Below are positions 20,632-28,427 of a DNA stretch of 45,282 bases, in pieces. The stretch lies in contig DYJL01000025.1 of assembly GCA_020723105.1 (NCBI GenBank), forward strand, positions 1 through 45,282, written 5' to 3'. Source of the stretch: Nitrospira japonica. Its GTDB lineage: Bacteria; Nitrospirota; Thermodesulfovibrionia; UBA6902. The number at the start of each line of letters is the position of its first letter. Position 1 is the first letter of the stretch. The position numbers and the translations under genes are program-made. The notes under the pieces are model-generated. The model did not search any database and was not told the DNA's origin. It worked only from the letters and a program-made list of their open reading frames with translations.

Positions 20632-21116
20632 TTAAGATCGCAATATATCCGGGGACGTTTGATCCGCTTACCAACGGTCATATAGATCTGGTTCAGAGAA
20701 CTCTGAAAATATTCGATGAAGTTATCATTGCCGTTGCCACAAGCTACAGGAAACAGCCCTTGTTTTCCATTGAAGAACGCATTGAGTTCATTAAAGAATC
20801 CGTCAGGGAAATGAAGGGCGCAAGGGTCGAGCCCTTTAATAATCTCCTGGTCAGTTATGCGAAAGACAAGAAAAGCCTTGCGATCCTGCGGGGACTGAGG
20901 GCGGTCTCTGATTTTGAATATGAACTTCAGATGGCGCTTATGAACAGGCGCCTTGATGCCAATATAGAAACAGTCTTTATGATGCCGAGCGAAGAATATA
21001 CCTTTCTGTCGTCAACACTGGTGAAGGAAGTAGCATCGTTTGGAGGTTCTGTCAAAGGGCTGGTGCCGGAAATCGTTGAAAGGGCTTTAGAGAAAAAATT
21101 CAGGATTCAATCTTGA
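20628..21116 (+). CDS. coaD: phosphopantetheine adenylyltransferase
   Basis: CoaD transfers AMP from ATP to 4'-phosphopantetheine, the penultimate step of coenzyme A synthesis. Its 162 residues are standard. The nucleotidyltransferase motif GTFDPLTNGH lies at about 9-18. The RGLRAVSDFEYE segment and the SSTLVKE motif (ISSTxVRE type) are intact. It overlaps rsmD by four bases (ATGA), and this pairing is common in bacteria. The stop codon lies inside a short palindrome (21105-21118). Confidence 0.97.
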   Translation: MIKIAIYPGTFDPLTNGHIDLVQRTLKIFDEVIIAVATSYRKQPLFSIEERIEFIKESVREMKGARVEPFNNLLVSYAKDKKSLAILRGLRAVSDFEYELQMALMNRRLDANIETVFMMPSEEYTFLSSTLVKEVASFGGSVKGLVPEIVERALEKKFRIQS

Positions 21117-21118
21117 AT
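21105..21118 (+). repeat. palindrome over the coaD stop codon
   Basis: ATTCAA and TTGAAT are separated by two bases, and the TGA stop of coaD (21114-21116) lies within the palindrome. Tandem TTGAATTT sequence follows. It is short, and its function is unclear. Confidence 0.45.
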
Positions 21119-21133
21119 TTTGAATTTTTCTAA

Positions 21134-22003
21134 ATGGGTTATATAAAAATCATCATCGCAATCCTCATCTGGAGTTCACTGGGGATTTTCATAAGAAAGA
21201 TCGGGATACCTAACGAAGGGATCATTTTTTATTCTTCTGCAATTGCAGGTTTCTTCCAATTATCCCTTCTGACACTTACAGGCCAGATTAAAGGGGCTTT
21301 TAAACCTGATAACGGTTCTTATAAATTACTCCTCTTTGTCCTGCTCCCTGTTTTTTCACTTGTCAATGTGCTTCTCTTTTATTTCGCCTTTACCCACACA
21401 ACAATAGCCAATGCTGTTCTTACTCACTACACGGCCCCCGTGTTTGTAGCCTTGACAGCGCCGCTGTTTTTAAAAGAGAAAATACTCAAGACCACCTGGA
21501 TTGCAATCAGCTTATCGTCTCTTGGATTATGGCTTATCCTCGGTGCGCCGTCATTGCTTGAATGGGCCGCCCTGAATGGGAGCGAACGAAACGGGATTAT
21601 GGCCGGTGCAAGTTCCGGACTGGCGTACGCATTCATTATTTTAGTCATAAGGAAGATTGCCCCGCATTATTCCTCTCTCGCGGTTATCTGCGCGCAGAAT
21701 TCTGTTATTGCGCTTATACTGCTGCCGGTTATACTGCAGCAGGGACTTTTCCCAGAGAATGAAATGGCCTATCTTATTGTTATGGGCCTGGTCCATTCCA
21801 CAATCGCTCCGATACTCTATGTGCAGGGCTTCAGGAGTGTAAAGGCAAATGAAGCTGCGATACTCGGCTACTTTGAACCGGTCGGAGCTATAATCCTGGC
21901 GCTTATTTTTCTGAATGAAACGCCGGCAGTATATGCATTAATCGGGGGCCTGCTGATATTGTGTTCAGGGTATTTGATCCTGAGACATAAGGGAGAGTAC
22001 TAA
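21134..22003 (+). CDS. EamA/DMT-family inner-membrane transporter
   Basis: This 289-residue protein contains about ten hydrophobic helices arranged as two repeated EamA halves (about 1-137 and 150-285). It begins with a short cytoplasmic N-terminus (GYIKIIIAILIWSS). Conserved features include NVLLFYFAFTHTTIANAVLTHYTAP in segments of the first half and ALIFLNETPAVYALIGG in the second. Family members export amino acids, nucleotides or other metabolites. The substrate cannot be read from sequence. It lies 17 bases after coaD with no strong ribosome binding site, so read-through from rsmD-coaD is plausible. Confidence 0.88.
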   Translation: MGYIKIIIAILIWSSLGIFIRKIGIPNEGIIFYSSAIAGFFQLSLLTLTGQIKGAFKPDNGSYKLLLFVLLPVFSLVNVLLFYFAFTHTTIANAVLTHYTAPVFVALTAPLFLKEKILKTTWIAISLSSLGLWLILGAPSLLEWAALNGSERNGIMAGASSGLAYAFIILVIRKIAPHYSSLAVICAQNSVIALILLPVILQQGLFPENEMAYLIVMGLVHSTIAPILYVQGFRSVKANEAAILGYFEPVGAIILALIFLNETPAVYALIGGLLILCSGYLILRHKGEY

Positions 22004-22007
22004 AAGA

Positions 22008-22043
22008 GAGGGATTAGGGTGTAGATGAAAAAACGGTTTAACA
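22008..22043 (+). repeat. degenerate composite repeat after the EamA gene
   Basis: GAGAGGGATTAGGGTGTAG is followed at 22033 by ACGGTTTAACAGG. This is the same two-part arrangement as at 8378-8431, with fewer G-runs. Confidence 0.5.
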
Positions 22044-22125
22044 GGCTTTCATGTCGGCAATAAGATCTTAAATAAATTTTGAGATGTTTGATGATTAATA
22101 ACATGAATTATGTGGCCTATTTATT

Positions 22126-22131
22126 TATAAT
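22126..22131 (+). promoter_or_regulatory. possible -10 box for cysK
   Basis: A perfect TATAAT lies 28 bases before the cysK ATG in AT-rich sequence. The matching -35 region is weak, so an activator may be involved or the match may be chance. Confidence 0.35.
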
Positions 22132-22158
22132 ACTGAATTATTTTCACGGTAAAAATAT

Positions 22159-23097
22159 ATGGGGAAAACATTCTTTTATTCAGAACCTGTTAATTCCGTA
22201 CTGGAGCTTATCGGCAATACGCCGATGGTGAGGATAAATAAGCTGGTCCCTGAAGGTTCGGCCGAGATTTTTGCCAAGCTGGAGTTTTTCAATCCCTGCA
22301 AATCCGTCAAGGACCGGATTTGCCGTTCGATGGTGGAAGCTGCAGAGAAGCAGGGGAAAATCACGCAAGGGGACACACTTATTGAACCTACTTCAGGAAA
22401 TACGGGAATAGGGCTGGCCTTTGTCTGTGCAGCAAAGGGATATAAACTTGTTTTGACTATGCCGGATTCAATGAGCATGGAAAGAAGGAATATGCTGAAG
22501 GCCTTCGGGGCCGAACTGTTTCTGACAGATGGCTCAAGGGACATGAGGGGGGCCGTTGAGAAGGCGGGAGAATTAGCCCGTGAAAAGGGATATTTTCAGC
22601 CGCAGCAGTTCAGTAACCCGGCTAATCCTGAAGCGCATAAGACAACAACGGCTCAGGAGATAATGAGGCAGGCAGGGAAGTTAGACGCCTTTGTAGCCGG
22701 AGTCGGTACGGGCGGGACCATCACAGGCGTTGGCGAGGTATTAAAGAAAGAGATAGGCGCTCATGTATGGGTTACGGCAGTTGAGCCTGCAGGCAGTCCG
22801 GTCCTGTCAGGAGGCAAAACAGGGCCGCATGAGATTCAGGGAATTGGCGCAGGGTTTATCCCTGAAGTGTTCGACAAAACTGTTACCGATGAGATCATTC
22901 AGGTTTCTGATGAAGAGGCTTATAAAACGGCCCGGCAGTTGATACGCAACGAAGGAATTCTGTGCGGCATTTCATCAGGGGCCAATTTTTTTGCTGCCCT
23001 GAAAGTTGCAACAAGGCTTGGAAAGGGCAAAAAGGTAGTGACCGTTTTCCCTGACACCGGGGAGAGATATTTAAGCACACGGCTGTTTGATGAGTGA
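22159..23097 (+). CDS. cysK: cysteine synthase (O-acetylserine sulfhydrylase)
   Basis: This PLP enzyme makes cysteine from O-acetylserine and sulfide. The PLP lysine is Lys51 in KSVKDR. The substrate loop is TSGNTGIG (about 78-85), the phosphate-binding loop is GVGTGGTITG, and the C-terminal PLP-contact motif is GISSGAN. The 312 residues are typical. The N-terminal VLELIGNTPMVRINKL is a CysK-family signature. It is followed by a second cysteine synthase-like gene and a JAMM peptidase, forming a sulfur-assimilation cluster. It starts at ATG 22159 with no obvious Shine-Dalgarno sequence. Confidence 0.95.
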   Translation: MGKTFFYSEPVNSVLELIGNTPMVRINKLVPEGSAEIFAKLEFFNPCKSVKDRICRSMVEAAEKQGKITQGDTLIEPTSGNTGIGLAFVCAAKGYKLVLTMPDSMSMERRNMLKAFGAELFLTDGSRDMRGAVEKAGELAREKGYFQPQQFSNPANPEAHKTTTAQEIMRQAGKLDAFVAGVGTGGTITGVGEVLKKEIGAHVWVTAVEPAGSPVLSGGKTGPHEIQGIGAGFIPEVFDKTVTDEIIQVSDEEAYKTARQLIRNEGILCGISSGANFFAALKVATRLGKGKKVVTVFPDTGERYLSTRLFDE

Positions 23098-23119
23098 GAA
23101 GGCAGTAGGGGATAGGGAA

Positions 23120-24031
23120 ATGCACATTATCAGTACAGTTGAAAGCAACATACTCGACACAATAGGAAAGACGCCCCTTATCTGTCTGAACAAGATTACC
23201 GCCGGGATTGGAAACAATATAAAGATATTTGCAAAGCTTGAGAGATATAATCCCGGCGGTTCGGTTAAGGACCGCGCAGCATATCAGATGATAAAGGATG
23301 CAGAGTCCTCAGGCGTTCTGACAAAAGATAAAATCATTATTGATTCAACTTCAGGCAACACAGGAATTGCTTATGCCATGATTGCGGCTGTGAAAGGGTA
23401 TAGGGCAAAGATTGTTATCCCCCAAAATGCGAGCATTGAGCGTAAAAAAATAATTGCGGGCTTTGGCGCTGAAATTGTCTATTCAAGTCCGTTTGAAGGT
23501 TCGGATGGAGCCATCAAACTGGCCAGGCAGATTTATGATGAAGAGCCGGACCAATACTACATGCCGGACCAGTATAGTAATCCCTCAAACTGGAAGGCCC
23601 ATTATCTGACAACAGGCCCTGAAATCATAGAGCAGACAAAAGGCAGAATCACGCACTTGCTGGCAGGTCTGGGCACAACAGGCACAATCATGGGCACTGG
23701 AAAGGCCCTGAAAGAATTCAACCCTGAGATCAGGGTGATAGCAATTGAACCGGATGATGCCATGCACGGAATTGAGGGGCTTAAGCATATGGAAAGTTCG
23801 ATAGTGCCGGGGATATATGACATACATTTCCCTGATGAAACTGTTTATGTTAATACTGATGAAGCATATGACATGGTCAAGAAAATCACTACGGTTGAGG
23901 GACTGCCTGTAGGGCACTCATCAGGTGCAGCATTGCTTGGAGCCTTACGCATTGCTGAAAAAATTGAGGAGGGAATAATTGTAGCTATTTTCCCTGACGG
24001 CGGCGACCGGTATCTGAGCCATGAGATTTAA
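23120..24031 (+). CDS. cysM: second PLP-dependent cysteine synthase (CysM/CysK family)
   Basis: This is a paralogue of the preceding gene. The PLP lysine is Lys50 in GGSVKDR, the substrate loop is TSGNTGIA and the phosphate loop is GLGTTGTIMGTG. It has VGHSSGAAL in place of GISSGAN, so the donor substrate may differ, for example O-phosphoserine or a thiocarboxylated carrier protein. I chose ATG 23120 because the protein then begins, as usual, just before NILDTIGKTPL and GGGGATAGGG lies upstream. ATG 23090 and TTG 23087, overlapping the cysK stop, are alternatives. The downstream gene overlaps it and is a JAMM peptidase, the pairing seen in CysM/CysO/Mec systems. The CysM name is tentative. 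Confidence 0.85.
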   Translation: MHIISTVESNILDTIGKTPLICLNKITAGIGNNIKIFAKLERYNPGGSVKDRAAYQMIKDAESSGVLTKDKIIIDSTSGNTGIAYAMIAAVKGYRAKIVIPQNASIERKKIIAGFGAEIVYSSPFEGSDGAIKLARQIYDEEPDQYYMPDQYSNPSNWKAHYLTTGPEIIEQTKGRITHLLAGLGTTGTIMGTGKALKEFNPEIRVIAIEPDDAMHGIEGLKHMESSIVPGIYDIHFPDETVYVNTDEAYDMVKKITTVEGLPVGHSSGAALLGALRIAEKIEEGIIVAIFPDGGDRYLSHEI

Positions 24032-24482
24032 TATGAGGAAAAACATTATCGAGAAAATTTTTCAACACGCCATAGAAACATATCCGGACGAATGCTGCGG
24101 CCTTATAACAGGAGATGAAAATAATCAGACCGTTCATCTTTGCGAGAACATCCAGAACAGGCTTCATGCGGAAGACCCTGTCAGGCATCCTCGTGACGCC
24201 CGCACTGCATATGTTATTGACAGAAAAGTGGTTGAGGAGATTATTTCATCAGCAAAGAGACAGGGGGGAAAAATTATGGCCTTCTATCATTCCCACCCGG
24301 AGCACGAGGCCTACTTCTCTGAAGAAGACGTTAAAGCCCAGACTGTTTTTGGAGAACCGGAATTTCCGGAGGCTATCCATATAGTAATATCCATAATGGA
24401 CAGAAAAATCCATGACATGAAATGTTTTAAATGGGACCGGGACCAGCAGGGATTTATAAAAACCGTGATAGAATATAAGTAA
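24021..24482 (+). CDS. JAMM/MPN+ zinc metallopeptidase, Mec-like
   Basis: This 153-residue JAMM protein has every zinc and catalytic position: Glu24 (DECCGLI), His90, His92, Ser100 and Asp103 in HSHPEHEAYFSEED, matching H-x-H-x7-S-x2-D exactly. Stand-alone bacterial JAMM proteins such as Mec release cysteine from the C-terminus of the sulfur-carrier protein CysO. The overlap with a CysM-type gene supports that role. No MoaD/ThiS-like carrier gene is in the window, so the carrier would be encoded elsewhere. The start is ATG 24021, overlapping by 11 bases, or ATG 24033 directly after the stop. Confidence 0.88.
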   Translation: MRFNMRKNIIEKIFQHAIETYPDECCGLITGDENNQTVHLCENIQNRLHAEDPVRHPRDARTAYVIDRKVVEEIISSAKRQGGKIMAFYHSHPEHEAYFSEEDVKAQTVFGEPEFPEAIHIVISIMDRKIHDMKCFKWDRDQQGFIKTVIEYK

Positions 24483-24499
24483 ACAGGGAGGGTGAGGAC

Positions 24500-25390
24500 A
24501 TGAAGATATTGCTTGCTACGGACGGCTCGGAATACTCTGAGGGGGCCGCAAAATTCTTAACAAAGCTCAAGTTGACTCCATCGGATGAGGTCTCTATTTT
24601 ATACGCTGCAAGCTGGGTGCCGGTTATTAGTGAATGGGAATCCTTCTATGTTGATTTCAAGAGTATAATGGATAAAGTTGCGCCCAGGATTCTTGAATCA
24701 GCGGCAAATATCTTAAAACCGGTAAATGCAAAAATAACCACTTCGTTCATTGAAGATTTTCCGGATAAAGCAATTGTTGATGCAGTTGTGGAATCAGATA
24801 TGGATCTGATCGTAATGGGGGCCCGGGGGCTGAAAGGCCTTGGATCATATATTGTTGGAAGCGTGACAAGATTGGTTGCCATCAATTCCACCAAGCCTGT
24901 TCTTATCATTAAACAACCTCAGCGGGAAACATCAGGAAAACTGAGAGTGCTTTTTGCCACAGACGGATCTGCCCATTCAGGGGCTTTGGCGGGAATCCTG
25001 TCAAAGATACCTTTTCCTGACAATACAGAGGTGACGGTTTTAAATGTAATGTTTCCGGCTCTCGCAGACCTTCCTGAAAGATTTGTCCTGGAAATAAACG
25101 ACAGGATTAAAGAGATAGCAGCCAGCACCCGTGAAGCAGACGCAAGGGAGTCCGAAAAGATAACCATGAAGGCACGTGAACAGTTAAGTAAGAGATATCC
25201 GGAGATAACGGAAATGACAAGATTCGGAGACCCCTCAGAAGAAATATTAAAGGCTGCTGAAATGTTGAATGCAGATATCATTGCAGTCAGCAGCAGCGGC
25301 ATGAGAGGGATCAGGGGGATGCTGGGCAGTGTGTCAAGATATATTATGAATCATTCCAGATGTTCGGTTTTAATTGGAAAGGTACGATAG
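24500..25390 (+). CDS. tandem universal stress protein (UspA family)
   Basis: Two Usp domains are fused (about 1-140 and 148-296). Both begin with the strand-loop motif (ILLATDGS and VLFATDGS). The first half has the complete ATP-binding signature G-x2-G-x9-G-S (GARG...VGS). The second half has a degenerate version (SSSG...LGS). Such proteins act in the cytoplasm under stress or energy limitation. A good ribosome binding site, GGGAGGGTGAGG, precedes ATG 24500. It is convergent with rimI. Confidence 0.93.
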   Translation: MKILLATDGSEYSEGAAKFLTKLKLTPSDEVSILYAASWVPVISEWESFYVDFKSIMDKVAPRILESAANILKPVNAKITTSFIEDFPDKAIVDAVVESDMDLIVMGARGLKGLGSYIVGSVTRLVAINSTKPVLIIKQPQRETSGKLRVLFATDGSAHSGALAGILSKIPFPDNTEVTVLNVMFPALADLPERFVLEINDRIKEIAASTREADARESEKITMKAREQLSKRYPEITEMTRFGDPSEEILKAAEMLNADIIAVSSSGMRGIRGMLGSVSRYIMNHSRCSVLIGKVR

Positions 25391-25404
25391 AAAAATTTTA
25401 TCGT
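25384..25404. terminator. weak convergent hairpin between the uspA-type gene and rimI
   Basis: ACGATA and TATCGT flank a 9-base A/T-rich loop. The stem covers the stop codons of both converging genes. At six pairs it is marginal as a terminator. Confidence 0.35.
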
Positions 25405-25853
25405 GCAGAAATATCAAGTTCCATTATAATTGCGTTGTCTGGCGGGCTCTGATAGTATCCATTTCTCTTGCCGGTTGTCTTAAACCCAAATCTTTCATAA
25501 AAACGAATAGCCGCAATATTGGACTGCCGGACCTCAAGGGTGAGCCTGGTATCAGGCTTTAAGCGTTTCAGCTCTCCGATAACATCTTTAAGAAGCATGC
25601 TTGCAATTCCTTTACGCCTGAATTCCGGTGCAACCGCTATATTCATCAGATGCGTCAGGTCCAGTATTGTACGTACGCAGACATAACCTGTAATCTGCCC
25701 GTTGTAAACGCCAACTTTCAGAAACGCTTCTTTATTTCCTGTTTCATATCTGAAAGAATTAAGGGACCATGGAGTGGAGTAGCACAGATTTTCAATAGCA
25801 AGGACCTGCGGAAGGTCCTCAGGGGACATCCTTCTGATTGTTAACCCTTCCAA
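25398..25853 (-). CDS. rimI: ribosomal protein S18 N-acetyltransferase RimI-like (GNAT)
   Basis: This 151-residue GNAT acetyltransferase has the acetyl-CoA loop RRKGIAS (VAPEFRRKGIASMLL) and the RimI-like TLEVRQSNIAAIRFYERFGF block, in which Tyr and Phe close the acceptor site. It overlaps tsaB by 13 bases, and tsaB-rimI pairing is widespread. The longest start is TTG 25853, just before LTIRRM, the usual beginning of this family. The internal ATG at 25829 would remove the first beta strand. Confidence 0.92.
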   Translation of the reverse strand: MEGLTIRRMSPEDLPQVLAIENLCYSTPWSLNSFRYETGNKEAFLKVGVYNGQITGYVCVRTILDLTHLMNIAVAPEFRRKGIASMLLKDVIGELKRLKPDTRLTLEVRQSNIAAIRFYERFGFKTTGKRNGYYQSPPDNAIIMELDISAR

Positions 25854-26527
25854 TGGATTTCGGCCTCAGACTTGCGGAGATAAAAAGGGGTAAGACTCAC
25901 GGGGTCTGTGATGACGCCCTGTTTCAGTTTCTCCAATGCTATTTCACCAACAGTTGAGGCTGATGGAGACATTCTCGAAGCTGGAGCCCAGACAGCGTTA
26001 TCCTGCAATGTCTCTGCAATAAGTTCTCTGTAAATTTTCACGCCTTCTCCCATAAAGACTGTGCATTCGTTAATCTTACCAAGTAACTCAGCAGGTCGTA
26101 TTGCAGTTTCCGGCATAACTTTTTTACAGTCCTTCCCCTCCCATTTATAGAGCGCTGCATATACTTCATTCTTTCTTGCATCAAGCATCGGGCATATCAG
26201 ATATGAACAAAACGGGATTGTTCTTGCAAAGGCATCAAGAGTAGGTACTGGAATAACGGGCTTGCCGGTTGCATATGAAAAACCTTTTACTGTGCTGAGG
26301 CCGATCCGGAGCCCTGTAAAGGAACCGGGCCCTATGGATATTGCAAAGGCATCAATCTCATGAATGGGAACATTTGAAGCCTTTAAAAGCCATTCAATAG
26401 AAGGCATAAGTCTTTCAGCATGTACAACCTTAACATCTACCCTGACTTCTCCGACAAGGCCCATGCTGTCGTCAATTATTGCTATGCTGCCTGCGACTGT
26501 GGCGGTCTCAATGGCCAGAATTTTCAA
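25841..26527 (-). CDS. tsaB: tRNA threonylcarbamoyladenosine biosynthesis protein TsaB
   Basis: TsaB is an ASKHA-fold protein that partners with TsaD and TsaE to build t6A37 on tRNAs reading ANN codons. The N-terminal ILAIETA strand-loop and the signature SIGPGSFTGLRIGLSTVKG (about 67-85) are clear, as is PMLDARKNEVYAALY. Its 228 residues are normal length. The likely start is TTG at 26527, with GAGAGGAA a little upstream. It forms a two-gene unit with rimI, downstream of the dsbA-like gene and a palindrome. Confidence 0.95.
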   Translation of the reverse strand: MKILAIETATVAGSIAIIDDSMGLVGEVRVDVKVVHAERLMPSIEWLLKASNVPIHEIDAFAISIGPGSFTGLRIGLSTVKGFSYATGKPVIPVPTLDAFARTIPFCSYLICPMLDARKNEVYAALYKWEGKDCKKVMPETAIRPAELLGKINECTVFMGEGVKIYRELIAETLQDNAVWAPASRMSPSASTVGEIALEKLKQGVITDPVSLTPFYLRKSEAEIHWKG

Positions 26528-26553
26528 TCTGTAAATTCCTCTCCGCTCCGCCC

Positions 26554-26580
26554 GTCATTCCGGATCAAGTCCGGAATGAC
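26554..26580. repeat. REP-like perfect palindrome
   Basis: An 11-base perfect stem (GTCATTCCGGA and its complement) encloses a 5-base loop. It occupies the 77-base gap between the dsbA-like gene and tsaB. It resembles the dispersed GTCATTCC palindromes of many genomes and could stabilise or end the upstream transcript. There is no T-run on the minus side. Confidence 0.65.
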
Positions 26581-26604
26581 AGCTCGTTAGTTTATAAACA
26601 GCCT

Positions 26605-27234
26605 CTACTTCTTTAAAATACCTTTTATTATTGTAATCGTGTTGTCCCTGAAAAAATCCATGTTATGATTTACCATTCCCATGTCAACCTTAAGATTGCC
26701 GGCAATAATCAGGGTCGGCGTTTCCTCTATGGAATATGCATTGGCCGTAATTAATGCAGCCTTTGCTACATTCCCTTTGTCACCTGCTCTTAACCTGCGG
26801 CTGAAATCAAAGCCAAGCCCCAGCCTGGTCCCGATACTCTCCAGAACGCTGATATCGCTGATATCCCTTTTTTCGATGAACATTGTTTCAAAAAGCGCCT
26901 TCTTCATCTCTTCACCCTTACCTTCTTCTTCGGCCAGGAGATAAGCCTCTCCAGGCTTCATGGATGAGTTTTCCCATGCAATCGGAACATTTTTCCATTT
27001 TATTTTTTTTGGGAAATTACCTTTAATGACGGCAATAGACTTCTCAAATTCATAACAATGGCCGCAATAAAAACTGAAAAACTCCAATACCTCCACTTTT
27101 TTCCCGTCAAAAACAGATTTAAAATCCGGCAGCTTGATGTATACACCTTTAATCTTTTGTTCGTCTGCAGCATTGACTGAAAATGGCATCCCTGCCAGAA
27201 TCAGCATCATCACAATAAAGCTCATTACTTTCAT
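26605..27234 (-). CDS. DsbA-like periplasmic thiol-disulfide oxidoreductase
   Basis: A cleavable signal peptide (MKVMSFIVMMLILAG, ending near VNA) leads to a thioredoxin-fold protein with a helical insert. The active site is CGHC at 57-60 (EFFSFYCGHCYEFEK), and the cis-Pro loop is EETPTL. This matches DsbA better than TlpA. I chose ATG 27234 because AGGAGGAG lies right before it; the open frame extends to TTG 27258, overlapping the upstream stop. It follows a multiheme cytochrome gene and may help keep CxxCH cysteines or other periplasmic thiols in the right state; that link is inferred. Confidence 0.9.
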   Translation of the reverse strand: MKVMSFIVMMLILAGMPFSVNAADEQKIKGVYIKLPDFKSVFDGKKVEVLEFFSFYCGHCYEFEKSIAVIKGNFPKKIKWKNVPIAWENSSMKPGEAYLLAEEEGKGEEMKKALFETMFIEKRDISDISVLESIGTRLGLGFDFSRRLRAGDKGNVAKAALITANAYSIEETPTLIIAGNLKVDMGMVNHNMDFFRDNTITIIKGILKK

Positions 27235-27254
27235 TTTCTCCTCCTGTTTTTTTA

Positions 27255-28427
27255 TCAATGTTTAATTTTTTCCAGATAAGAGGGATAATTGAAATCCGGG
27301 CTCCGGTCGTTTGTATGACATTTTAAACACACATAAACTGTAACAGGTTTCAGGGGTTTTTCAAAGTCGGAGAGATGTTTCCTGCCAGTTCCATGGCATA
27401 CTTCACACTGAACATTTGCAAGTCCAGGGGTGGCTTCCATGCTGAAGAATCCTCCTTCCGCAAATCCAACGGTGTGACATATTACACATTCCGGGTCAAA
27501 TGATTTACCAACATGCTCAAGGCTTGAAAAGGCCTTTGCATGTTTAGTTTTCTCCCAGCTTTCCACAAAGGGCTGATGGCATTCTGCACACTTAGCAGTG
27601 CCGAGGTAGGCAGATTCTGTTAGTGGTTTTTCGGTTTTTTTCAACAGGCCGGCAACCTGGGAATCATAATCATTCAGGATCTGACGAATTGCTTTATCTT
27701 CTTTTATATCGGCTCCGAGAGGCTGCCATTTGTGCCGAAAATCTGTCACCTTTCCTGTGCGGTCCAGATGCAGCGTTAAGATGCCAAATTTTTTCCCTTT
27801 TGGATAACCTGCAACAATAATTGCTGAATTTGTTTTAACAGGCTCCTCAAGTATTTCCTCTGAAGACAATATTATCACATCCCATCCCTTAATGGTTTTA
27901 GCATCGGAAACATTGATATCAGAAAGCAGGATATTTATCTTTCCTTTTTCGGGCCCCTCCGGATTCGTGCCAAGATGGATGTTTAATTTATTAATGTTTT
28001 TTAAAACAGCCCTGGAATAATTTGGAGAGTCAGCTACAACCTTTATTTTATATTTATGTGAAACCGGCAACAGAAAGTCTGCCGGCAACACTGCTTCTCT
28101 TTTCCCAAAAGCAACAGCATCATATCCGATAATCCCGTAAGCCTTCAGAAGCGTCTCAGTTTTCAACCTCCCCTGCGGCGTGTCTTCGCTGCTGAAATTG
28201 CCGGCGTCAACGAGAAGATACGGCGAAAGTCCTTTCTTATTCTCTTTTATATAACCTGAAAGTCTTGCCAGTCCCCCGAAATCTGTTTTCGGAGAGCAGC
28301 CGCAAGGCTCCAGCTCACCCTGCAGGCTGCCAGTGTAAATGATGTTCAAAACTTGCTCCTTGCCGTACGCAGCCGGAGCGGCCATAACGATAAGAAGCAA
28401 AATGTTAATTAATAAAATTCGTTTCAT
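27255..28427 (-). CDS. fusion of a degenerate metallophosphoesterase-like domain and a tetraheme cytochrome c
   Basis: A signal peptide (ending near AAYG) precedes a domain with the layout of 5'-nucleotidase/UshA-type phosphoesterases (about 27-250). The metal-ligand motifs are altered: IIYTGSLQGELEP stands where the family has TNDxHGxxEP, and FGKRE stands where GNHE is expected. DAGNF is kept. A CGC motif follows the first strand. The C-terminal part has four CxxCH hemes (CAECH, CVICH, CEVCH, CLKCH), with spacing like the cytochrome c554-type domain. The ATG at 28427 lies within the end of the ABC ATPase gene. The role is probably periplasmic electron transfer with a ligand-binding rather than catalytic N-domain; the domain fold is recognised but the function is not. 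Confidence 0.82.
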   Translation of the reverse strand: MKRILLINILLLIVMAAPAAYGKEQVLNIIYTGSLQGELEPCGCSPKTDFGGLARLSGYIKENKKGLSPYLLVDAGNFSSEDTPQGRLKTETLLKAYGIIGYDAVAFGKREAVLPADFLLPVSHKYKIKVVADSPNYSRAVLKNINKLNIHLGTNPEGPEKGKINILLSDINVSDAKTIKGWDVIILSSEEILEEPVKTNSAIIVAGYPKGKKFGILTLHLDRTGKVTDFRHKWQPLGADIKEDKAIRQILNDYDSQVAGLLKKTEKPLTESAYLGTAKCAECHQPFVESWEKTKHAKAFSSLEHVGKSFDPECVICHTVGFAEGGFFSMEATPGLANVQCEVCHGTGRKHLSDFEKPLKPVTVYVCLKCHTNDRSPDFNYPSYLEKIKH

